From positions 1 through 5,521 of the forward strand of contig JASHXZ010000834.1 in NCBI GenBank assembly GCA_030043285.1: DNA of 5,521 nucleotides, read 5' to 3'. Both the position numbers and the translations under genes were made by a program. The DNA comes from Xanthobacteraceae bacterium (lineage in GTDB: Bacteria; Pseudomonadota; Alphaproteobacteria; Rhizobiales; Xanthobacteraceae). Position 1 is the stretch's first letter, and each line of letters begins with the position of its first letter. The notes below the pieces were generated by a model that saw only the letters and a program-made list of their open reading frames with translations, made no database searches and was not told the origin of the DNA. Positions 1 through 4,563 of this stretch are shown piece after piece.

Positions 1-464
1 AGGAGCGCAAGGATCGCGTCGACGACGCGATGCATGCGACCCGCGCCGCGGTCGAGGAAGGCATCCTGCCGGGTGGCGGCGTGGCGCTGCTGCGCGCCGT
101 GGCCGCGCTCAAGAAGGTGCGCACCGACAACGACGACCAGCGTCACGGCGTCGACATCGTGCGCAAGGCGCTGTCCTGGCCGGCGCGCCAGATCGCGGTC
201 AATGCCGGCGATGACGGCTCGGTCGTGGTCGGCAAGATCCTCGAGAAGGAGCAGTACTCGTTCGGCTACGACGCCCAGAGCGGCGACTATGTCGACATGG
301 TGAAGAAGGGCATCATCGATCCGACCAAGGTCGTGCGCACTGCGCTGCAGGACGCCTCCTCGGTCGCCGGTCTGCTCATCACCACCGAGGCGATGGTCGC
401 CGAGCTGCCGAAGAAGAAAGAAATGCCGGCCATGCCGCCAGGTGGCGGCGGAATGGATTTCTAA
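1..464 (+). CDS. groL: 60-kDa chaperonin GroEL, C-terminal part (5' end outside window)
   Basis: This is the last 153 codons of a GroEL chaperonin, roughly the final 28 percent of a protein of about 545 residues. The frame opens at base 3 and ends at TAA 462-464. GroEL forms a double-ring cytoplasmic ATPase that folds proteins with GroES. The visible part is the second half of the intermediate and equatorial domains. It includes the family stretch [10 protein letters not shown], the nucleotide-site glycines in [10 protein letters not shown], the DPTKV motif whose Asp contacts the nucleotide in E. coli GroEL, and [15 protein letters not shown]. The Asn that contacts adenine in E. coli (GYNA) is Asp here (GYDA). 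The flexible tail is short, PPGGGGMDF, without the usual run of GGM repeats. Identity is very secure. The groES partner, if adjacent, lies upstream of the window. Confidence 0.98.
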   Translation, partial: ERKDRVDDAMHATRAAVEEGILPGGGVALLRAVAALKKVRTDNDDQRHGVDIVRKALSWPARQIAVNAGDDGSVVVGKILEKEQYSFGYDAQSGDYVDMVKKGIIDPTKVVRTALQDASSVAGLLITTEAMVAELPKKKEMPAMPPGGGGMDF

Positions 465-510
465 GGAAATCCCACGCGCATCCAGACCGCGGCCACAACT
501 CCTCTAAGTG

Positions 511-538
511 ATCGAAGTCGGCAACAGCCGACTTCGAT
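511..538. repeat. perfect 12-bp inverted repeat, 4-nt loop
   Basis: Bases 511-522 (atcgaagtcggc) are exactly complementary to 527-538 around the loop AACA. It lies 46 bp after the groEL stop and before the real terminator. It has no T-tract after it, so it is not a standard intrinsic terminator. It could stabilise the 3' end of the groEL mRNA or be a small mobile repeat. The structure is certain; its function is not. Confidence 0.6.
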
Positions 539-541
539 TGC

Positions 542-562
542 GGCGGCGGCATGGACTTCTAA
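542..562 (+). repeat. relic copy of the groEL 3' end (codes GGGMDF-stop)
   Basis: Read in triplets, 542-562 is GGC GGC GGC ATG GAC TTC TAA, which encodes GGGMDF followed by a stop. This is the same C-terminus as the intact groEL that ends 98 bp upstream. The real copy uses GGA ATG GAT TTC TAA, so the two are not a simple recent duplicate. The relic is in a different frame from groEL, and its own frame is closed by a TGA at 509-511, so it is not translated as part of GroEL. It sits 28 bp before the intrinsic terminator, where a groEL stop codon would be expected. I infer a leftover 3' end of an ancestral or paralogous groEL. Confidence 0.6.
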
Positions 563-590
563 GTTCACGTCTTCAGGCGACGCGAACGCG

Positions 591-618
591 AAGGCCCGGG
601 AGCGATCCCGGGCCTTTT
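591..618 (+). terminator. intrinsic terminator of groEL
   Basis: A perfect 10-bp GC-rich stem (591-600 with 607-616) encloses the loop AGCGAT. The 3' arm ends in TTTT (615-618), followed by a T-rich stretch (CATTTCATCCTT). This is the strongest terminator-like signal in the window and is correctly placed to end groEL transcription. The stem's 5' AA pairs with the first two Ts, so it may also work weakly on the other strand. Confidence 0.85.
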
Positions 619-630
619 CATTTCATCCTT

Positions 631-658
631 CCCCGCGGTAGCGGGCCGCTTCGCGGGG
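631..658. repeat. GC-rich interrupted hairpin
   Basis: Arms ccccgcg (631-637) and cgcgggg (652-658) pair. Inside them agcg (640-643) and cgct (647-650) form a second short stem around a 3-nt loop. An A-rich stretch (ATTAAAAAAA, 663-672) follows. There is no T-tract on the plus strand, so it is more likely a structural repeat or a back-up stop behind the groEL terminator than a terminator in its own right. Confidence 0.5.
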
Positions 659-675
659 GAGGATTAAAAAAACAG

Positions 676-763
676 AACGACCACGGGACCGAGGCGCGCG
701 TTCATCCGGCGTCGCCTGATCCACCGTGGCCGTCGAGGCGACGGAGCACTACAATACGCCGCT
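676..763. repeat. dispersed intergenic repeat, copy A (second copy at 2511-2598)
   Basis: This stretch matches 2511-2598 in the same orientation. Shared blocks, in order, are: ccacg; an 18-bp perfect block gcgcgttcatccggcgtc (696-713); ccgtggccgtc (724-734); gcgacggagca; and acgccgct (756-763). Between the blocks are substitutions and small compensating indels. Copy A can fold with an 8-bp stem, cgtcgcct (710-717) pairing with aggcgacg (736-743). It lies just upstream of the DUF72 gene and contains a GTG codon (726) that would otherwise lengthen that gene. A TACAAT (750-755) at its right end resembles a -10 box, but I see no convincing -35 partner. Confidence 0.65.
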
Positions 764-809
764 CCGCCGCCACTTGGCAGCACCTCTAACATGCTCGGAT
801 GACACCGAT

Positions 810-1619
810 ATGACCGTATCATCAGGCCACATCCGCGTCGGCATCGGCGGCTGGACGTTCGAGCCGTGGCGCGGCGTGTTCTATCCGAAGGGTTTGCCGC
901 ATGCGCAGGAGCTGCGCTACGCCGGCGAGCGGCTGACCTCGATCGAGGTCAACGGCACGTTCTACCGCACCCAGACGCCGAAGACTTTCAGATCATGGGC
1001 GAGCGAGGTGCCGGCCGGCTTCGTGTTCGCGGTCAAGGGACCGCGCTACGCGGTAAACCGCCGCGTGCTCAAGGAAGCCGGCGACTCGATCCAGCGCTTC
1101 CTGGATTCGGGCGTGACCGAGCTCGGCGGGCATCTCGGCCCGCTGCTCTGGCAATTCGCGCCCACCAAAAAATTCGACGACGCCGATTTCGGCGGCTTTC
1201 TCGAGCTGCTGCCGGAAAAATTCGGCGGCAAAAAACTCCGCCACGTCATCGAAGTCCGTCACGACAGTTTTTGCACGCCGCAATTCATCGCGCTCATTCG
1301 CAAGTTTGGCGCGGCAATCGTGTTCACCGACCACGTCCGCTACCCCAACATCGCCGACCTCACCGGCGATTTCGTCTATGCGCGGCTGCAGCGCGGCAAG
1401 GATACGGTAGCGAGCGCCTATCCGCCGCGCGAACTCGACGCCTGGGCGAAGCGGCTGCGTCTATGGGCAGAGGGAGGAATGCCCGACGACTTGCCGCGCG
1501 TCGATGCCACGCACAACGCGAAGGCCGCGCCGCGCGACGTATTCGCCTATGTGATCCACGAAGGCAAAATCCGCGCGCCGGGCGGCGCGATGAGCTTGAT
1601 CGAGCGCCTGAACACTTGA
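810..1619 (+). CDS. DUF72 / YecE-family protein
   Basis: This is a 269-residue cytoplasmic protein of the DUF72 (YecE) family, which has a TIM-barrel-like fold and no established biochemical function. The family signature is complete: VGIGGWTFEPW near residues 10-20, IEVNGTFYR (45-53), FAVKGPR (73-79), LLWQFAP (112-118), IEVRHDSF (147-154), FTDH (172-175), YARLQ (190-194), and the C-terminal RAPGGAMSLIERL. The frame is open back to a GTG at 726. I chose ATG 810 because homology begins right after it, the upstream 28 residues have no family resemblance, and the GTG lies inside an intergenic repeat. The Shine-Dalgarno upstream of 810 is weak (GGA around 797), so the start is less certain than the family. 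Three A-tracts between 1165 and 1235 do not break the frame. It is isolated from its neighbours by long spacers. Confidence 0.92.
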   Translation: MTVSSGHIRVGIGGWTFEPWRGVFYPKGLPHAQELRYAGERLTSIEVNGTFYRTQTPKTFRSWASEVPAGFVFAVKGPRYAVNRRVLKEAGDSIQRFLDSGVTELGGHLGPLLWQFAPTKKFDDADFGGFLELLPEKFGGKKLRHVIEVRHDSFCTPQFIALIRKFGAAIVFTDHVRYPNIADLTGDFVYARLQRGKDTVASAYPPRELDAWAKRLRLWAEGGMPDDLPRVDATHNAKAAPRDVFAYVIHEGKIRAPGGAMSLIERLNT

Positions 1620-1635
1620 CCGAACCGTACCGAAG

Positions 1636-1664
1636 ACTGTTGATGCGAAAGATTCGCGGACAGT
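1636..1664 (+). terminator. weak hairpin after the DUF72 gene
   Basis: There are two nested stems: actgt (1636-1640) with acagt (1660-1664), and gcgaa (1645-1649) with ttcgc (1653-1657) around AGA. It begins 17 bp after the DUF72 stop, a suitable place for a terminator. There is no T-tract and the stems are short and interrupted. The rest of the 265-bp spacer (1620-1884) is AT-richer than the genes and holds no gene I can support. Confidence 0.3.
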
Positions 1665-1793
1665 GCAACTGATCGCAACGGTCGCGTGATTCTCAGCACG
1701 AAATTCTATGTCAGTGGTCATTCCACCACCACATCACATTTGCGTGGCGTTCCGAGCACACGACCGCGTCGCTTAATGACCGCCGGGCCAAAA

Positions 1794-1858
1794 TATGTTC
1801 GTCGACATAGGAATAGATTTGGCGACCGCGGGTTGATCAGGCCGGGCGCATTCGCGCC
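1794..1858. promoter_or_regulatory. candidate operator palindromes upstream of tetR
   Basis: Two short dyads lie in the spacer before the TetR gene: tatgt-TCGTCG-acata (1794-1809) and ggcgc-ATTC-gcgcc (1845-1858). TetR-family repressors usually bind palindromes of about this size and often repress their own gene, so either could be an autoregulatory site. A looser pair, ttgatca (1833-1839) and tgatcaa (1879-1885), overlaps the start codon. None matches an operator I recognise, and short dyads are common by chance. No convincing -35/-10 pair was found. Confidence 0.25.
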
Positions 1859-1884
1859 AAAGTTTGCCGCAGGTCAAGTGATCA

Positions 1885-2460
1885 ATGCCGGATCGCCGCA
1901 CCAAGCACGAGACGACCCGCGAAAGAATTGTCGATAGTGCCGCCCGATTGTTCAATCGTCACGGCTTTAATGCGGTGTCGATTGACGACGTGATGGCCGA
2001 CGCAGGACTGACCCGAGGCAGCTTCTACAACTATTTCTCGTCGAAGACCGAACTGTACGCCCAATCGGTGGCGCGCGTCGTGGTGGACGCCAAGCGTGAA
2101 GCCAGCAACGGCCGTAGCGCCACGCAGTTGGGCCCTGACGAGATCGTGCGCGACTATCTGGCGGTTCACCATTTGGAGGACATCGAAGGTCGCTATCCGA
2201 TGATCGGGCTGCCAAGCGACATTTCGCGAACCGATCGTACGGTCAGGCGGGCGTTTGAGTCGGCGCTTCGATTCATGATCGAAACCTTCGAGCAAGGTGG
2301 CGGCGGCCGCACAAAACTGGACCGCAAGCGGGCGCTCGCCATCGCCGCGCTGTGCGTCGGCGGCATGGTGCTGGCGCGATCAATCGATGATCGCGAATTA
2401 GCCGACGAGATGCGTGAGGCGGCGTTGAGCCTCGCACTGTCGCTCGGCAATTGGGCCTGA
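1885..2460 (+). CDS. TetR/AcrR-family transcriptional regulator
   Basis: This is a 191-residue one-component repressor of normal family length. The N-terminal DNA-binding domain spans about residues 10-57. It shows the helix 1 pattern RERIVDSAARLFNRHGF and the helix-turn-helix VSIDDVMADAGLTRGSFYNYFSSKTEL with the hallmark YxYF. The C-terminal ligand and dimerisation domain includes YPMIGLPSDISR (about 104-115), which resembles a TetR subgroup with a (G)CPxxxLxSDxxR motif. Here the usual Cys position is Tyr. The start is ATG 1885, with a modest purine stretch (CAGG, 1870-1873) 11 nt before it. No divergent gene flanks it, so the usual guess that it controls a neighbour has no support beyond possible autoregulation. 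It uses more A/T-ending and rare codons (AGA, AGT, ATT, TTG) than the genes around it. Ligand and targets are unknown. Confidence 0.95.
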   Translation: MPDRRTKHETTRERIVDSAARLFNRHGFNAVSIDDVMADAGLTRGSFYNYFSSKTELYAQSVARVVVDAKREASNGRSATQLGPDEIVRDYLAVHHLEDIEGRYPMIGLPSDISRTDRTVRRAFESALRFMIETFEQGGGGRTKLDRKRALAIAALCVGGMVLARSIDDRELADEMREAALSLALSLGNWA

Positions 2461-2510
2461 GCGCATATTTTGCGGGCGCGCGCCGGCACGCAGCTTTGCA
2501 CAAAACCGCT

Positions 2511-2598
2511 AACGGCCACGTCCGACCTGGTGCGCGTTCATCCGGCGTCACCCGTCGTAACCGTGGCCGTCCCGCGACGGAGCATCCTCAACGCCGCT
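2511..2598. repeat. dispersed intergenic repeat, copy B (first copy at 676-763)
   Basis: Copy B starts 50 bp after the tetR stop and ends 127 bp before the HdeD-family gene. It shares with copy A the 18-bp block at 2532-2549, ccgtggccgtc (2561-2571), gcgacggagca and acgccgct. The predicted stem also persists, but in changed form: ccgtcg (2552-2557) pairs with cgacgg (2575-2580), while the left arm sequence differs from copy A. To its right gcttgca (2596-2602) and tgcaagc (2628-2634) form another inverted repeat. The spacer 2461-2725 holds no gene I can support. Confidence 0.65.
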
Positions 2599-2713
2599 TG
2601 CACCAAGATGGGGGTGCCGGCGGTTTATGCAAGCCCTGCTTTGTGCCACACTCGGCGTCGCTTCGGCCCATCGCTAGCGCCTGGCGATTCATCGGGCGCA
2701 GCCACACAGGGAC

Positions 2714-2718
2714 AGGAG
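2714..2718 (+). promoter_or_regulatory. ribosome binding site of the HdeD-family gene
   Basis: AGGAG lies 7 nt before ATG 2726, a good Shine-Dalgarno match that fixes this start. Confidence 0.8.
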
Positions 2719-2725
2719 TGCCGCC

Positions 2726-3307
2726 ATGTCCGTCAATCAAGCCCGCGACCAAAGCGACCTGCAACGCGCAGTCGTCAGCGCAATTCACGAACACTGGGTG
2801 CTCTTTCTGGTGGAGGGCATCATCCTCGTCATTCTCGGCGCGCTGGCCATCCTGGTGCCGCCGCTCGCGACCATCACGGTCACGATCCTGATCGGCTGGC
2901 TGTTCCTGATTTCCGGCGCCGTCGGCCTGTTCACGACGTTCTGGATGCGCCATGCCCCGGGATTCTGGTGGTCGCTGTTGTCGGCGCTGATCGCCATCTT
3001 TGCCGGCTTCCTGCTTCTGGTCTGGCCGCTCACCGGCGCGCTGTCGCTGACGTTTGTGCTGAGCGCGTTCTTCATCGTCGAGGGCATCGCCTCGATCATG
3101 TATGCGATCGAGCACCGCAATCAGCTGAGCGGCCGCTGGGGCTGGATGCTGATAAGCGGCATCATCGACCTGATCCTCGCCGCCATCATCATCGCCGGGC
3201 TGCCCGGCAGCGCCGCCTGGGCGCTCGGGCTTCTGGTCGGCATCGACCTTCTGTTCGGCGGCGCGGCGCTGATCAGCATGGCGTTCGCCGCCCGCAGGCC
3301 CGCATAG
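2726..3307 (+). CDS. HdeD-family (DUF308) inner-membrane protein
   Basis: This is a 193-residue integral membrane protein, close to the about 190 residues of E. coli HdeD. That protein belongs to the acid-fitness island and contributes to acid resistance at high cell density by an unknown mechanism. Six hydrophobic helices are visible, at about residues 24-45, 49-70, 80-101, 104-124, 136-158 and 162-188. They form three tandem copies of a two-helix unit. Each unit begins with an aromatic W (HWVLFL, FWWSLL, GRWGWML) and ends near a SG, EG or GG turn, which is the DUF308 pattern. The N-terminal 20 residues are polar and likely cytoplasmic. The start is supported by a strong AGGAG. The Bug gene follows in the same direction after 119 bp of inverted repeats, so co-transcription is possible but not evident. 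Family assignment is firm; a role in acid stress here is inference. Confidence 0.93.
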   Translation: MSVNQARDQSDLQRAVVSAIHEHWVLFLVEGIILVILGALAILVPPLATITVTILIGWLFLISGAVGLFTTFWMRHAPGFWWSLLSALIAIFAGFLLLVWPLTGALSLTFVLSAFFIVEGIASIMYAIEHRNQLSGRWGWMLISGIIDLILAAIIIAGLPGSAAWALGLLVGIDLLFGGAALISMAFAARRPA

Positions 3308-3329
3308 CGGGGCGACTGCTGCGGCATGT

Positions 3330-3366
3330 CGCAAGTCCCGCGGCTTCTGCCCGCAAGGGACTTGCG
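3330..3366. repeat. strong hairpin after the HdeD-family gene
   Basis: A perfect 10-bp inverted repeat, cgcaagtccc (3330-3339) and gggacttgcg (3357-3366), continues inward as gcgg (3340-3343) with ccgc (3351-3354). An AA bulge and a 7-nt loop complete the structure. It starts 22 bp after the stop codon. Without a T-tract it may act as a Rho-dependent or processing barrier, a 3'-end stabiliser, or part of the leader of the next gene. Confidence 0.55.
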
Positions 3367-3400
3367 GTACCGTCCGGTACGCAGCGCAGCACGGCTGCGC
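3367..3400. repeat. two further inverted repeats in the Bug-gene leader
   Basis: Directly abutting the hairpin at 3330-3366 is a 14-bp dyad, gtaccg-TC-cggtac (3367-3380). It is followed by a 7-bp stem, gcgcagc (3384-3390) with gctgcgc (3394-3400), around ACG. The first has the size of a repressor operator; the second is a small GC hairpin ending 12 bp before the Shine-Dalgarno. Either could influence expression of the Bug gene. No known motif was recognised. Confidence 0.4.
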
Positions 3401-3412
3401 GCGTAACCGGTC

Positions 3413-3418
3413 GGGAGG
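3413..3418 (+). promoter_or_regulatory. ribosome binding site of the Bug gene
   Basis: GGGAGG, followed by AAAAGAAG, lies 8 nt before ATG 3427. It decides the start, because the frame is open for more than 900 bp upstream and could otherwise be called much longer. Confidence 0.85.
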
Positions 3419-3426
3419 AAAAGAAG

Positions 3427-4401
3427 ATGCAGACAGCGCTCAAGCTGCTGACGCTTGGCTTTTTGGCATGCGCGGCCGCCGCTCCAGCCCGCGCGGAGGA
3501 TTATCCGACCAAGCCGATCCGCATCATTTCCGATTCCGCGCCCGGCAGTGCGGTCGACGTCACCTTCCGCATGGTGATGGACCGGGTCGGCACCCTGCTT
3601 GGCCAGCAGATCGTGCCGGTCGATCAGCCCGGCGCCAGCGGCGCGGTTGCGGCGCATGCAGCCGCCCAAGCCGTTCCGGACGGTTACACCCTGTTCGCAC
3701 CGGCGCTGTCGCTGTTCGTTGCAGTGCCTGGCAAGGCCGAAAACCTGCCGCTTATTCTGCCGCGCGACTTTCTTCCGGTCGGATCGCTGCTCGACCAGCC
3801 AATGTTCATCTGCGCAAGCCCGGCGTCCGGGCTCAAGACGCTGCCGGATCTGATTGCGCGCGCCAAGGCCAGCCCCGGCCAGATCTCCTTTGCGGCAACC
3901 GGTATCGGCCGTATTACCCACCTCACCGGCCTTCTTCTGGAGCAACGAGCCGGCATCAAGCTGCAGGTCGTGCCCTACACGGGCGGCCCTGCGGCGGCCC
4001 TGACCGATGTGATGGGCGGCCGCGTGCCGCTGATCATCGAGGGTTATTCCGGCCTCGCCGGCGCCATCCAGGCTCATAAGCTCAACGTGCTGGCGGTCGC
4101 GGCGCGAAAGCGCCTGCCCGACTTCCCCGACCTGCCGATCGTGTCCGAGACGCTGCCGAACTTCGTCGCCGGCGGCTGGCAGGGCATCGTGGCACCGCTC
4201 GGCACGCCGGCACCCGCGATCGAAAAGTTCAATACCGCACTGAACAAGGTGCTAGCGGAGCCGGACCTCGCCAAGCAGCTCGCCGAGCGCGGCGGCTACG
4301 TCAATCCGCTGTCGCCGCAGGAAACCAACGCCTTCGTCAACGGCCAGCAGGCACAATGGAAGCCGGTATTGGATGCGTTTGCGGCCAGCGTGAACAAATA
4401 A
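3427..4401 (+). CDS. Bug/TctC-family periplasmic solute-binding protein
   Basis: This is a 324-residue secreted binding protein of the tripartite tricarboxylate transporter (TctC/Bug) family. Its members capture carboxylates and other small organic anions in the periplasm. A signal peptide covers residues 1-23 (hydrophobic core LLTLGFLACAAAA, cleavage after ARA). The mature start DYPTKPIRII is the family's hallmark. Next come APGSAVDV, where most members have APGG in this ligand-binding loop, then GQQIV, PGASGAVAA, PDGYTL, and later PYTGGPAAALTDVMGGR (about residues 180-195). The C-terminal part, with GWQGIVAPLGTP, also fits. Cys15 does not sit in a good lipobox, so a soluble periplasmic form is more likely than a lipoprotein. 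No TctA or TctB membrane subunits are nearby; such orphan receptors are common in this family. The ligand cannot be told from the sequence. The start is set by GGGAGG and the signal peptide. Confidence 0.96.
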   Translation: MQTALKLLTLGFLACAAAAPARAEDYPTKPIRIISDSAPGSAVDVTFRMVMDRVGTLLGQQIVPVDQPGASGAVAAHAAAQAVPDGYTLFAPALSLFVAVPGKAENLPLILPRDFLPVGSLLDQPMFICASPASGLKTLPDLIARAKASPGQISFAATGIGRITHLTGLLLEQRAGIKLQVVPYTGGPAAALTDVMGGRVPLIIEGYSGLAGAIQAHKLNVLAVAARKRLPDFPDLPIVSETLPNFVAGGWQGIVAPLGTPAPAIEKFNTALNKVLAEPDLAKQLAERGGYVNPLSPQETNAFVNGQQAQWKPVLDAFAASVNK

Positions 4402-4402
4402 A

Positions 4403-4420
4403 CGCAGCGCCTGCGGTTTT
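4403..4420 (+). terminator. possible short terminator after the Bug gene
   Basis: cgcag (4403-4407) pairs with ctgcg (4411-4415) around CGC and is followed by GTTTT, immediately after the stop codon. An alternative, mutually exclusive fold pairs gcctgc (4409-4414) with gcaggc (4421-4426), with the TTTT in the loop. Both are short, so this is a weak call. Confidence 0.35.
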
Positions 4421-4425
4421 GCAGG

Positions 4426-4528
4426 CTGTCATCATCCGCGCAAGCGGATGATCCAGTAACCACCGCGTTTGAGCTTAAACTCTGGCAGCTGCGTTTGCTG
4501 GATGCCTCGCTTTCGCGGGGCATGACAG
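4426..4528. repeat. 103-bp palindromic element with 31-bp terminal inverted repeats
   Basis: The left end (4426-4456) starts ctgtcat and ends atccag. The right end (4498-4528) is its inverted counterpart. The 31-bp ends share the outer 7 bp, the inner 6 bp and the central ccgcg and aagcg. Each end also folds on itself: tcatccgc (4430-4437) with gcggatga (4444-4451), and tgcctcgc (4503-4510) with gcggggca (4515-4522, one G-T pair). Arm bases that differ between the ends still pair. The 41-bp core carries no gene. It lies between two convergent genes, where such REP/MITE-like elements are often found and may act as a bidirectional transcription barrier. I recall similar elements in Bradyrhizobium-type genomes, but this was not searched. 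Confidence 0.75.
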
Positions 4529-4545
4529 ACGCGGGGCATGAGAGA
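4514..4545. repeat. 16-bp tandem duplication at the right end of the palindromic element
   Basis: cgcggggcatgacaga (4514-4529) is followed directly by cgcggggcatgagaga (4530-4545), with one mismatch at position 13. The first unit contains the outer end of the palindromic element, so the second is a duplicated or left-over end. Confidence 0.7.
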
Positions 4546-4563
4546 TCCGTACGATCCGGCCGA

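Noticed and set aside
508..789. Small plus-strand ORF after groEL
   Set aside because: It runs through an inverted repeat, the terminator and the dispersed repeat; low-complexity Arg-rich translation with no start signal.
726..809. GTG-initiated longer form of the DUF72 protein
   Set aside because: The extra residues do not resemble the family and the GTG lies inside a repeat shared with another intergenic region.
1686..1937. Small plus-strand ORF in the spacer before tetR
   Set aside because: No Shine-Dalgarno or recognisable domain, and it overlaps the start of tetR in another frame.
2588..3334. 248-codon minus-strand frame opposite the HdeD gene
   Set aside because: Gln/Asp/Arg-rich antisense shadow with no recognisable motif; the plus strand carries a well-defined membrane protein.
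2470..3426. Long upstream extension of the Bug frame (would give a 643-residue protein)
   Set aside because: It overlaps the convincing HdeD-family gene in another frame, its translation is Arg/Ala/Pro-rich with no recognisable domain, and ATG 3427 has a strong Shine-Dalgarno and begins a clear signal peptide.
3121..4077. 318-codon minus-strand frame opposite the HdeD and Bug genes
   Set aside because: Typical antisense shadow of high-GC genes: no domain resemblance, crosses two real genes.
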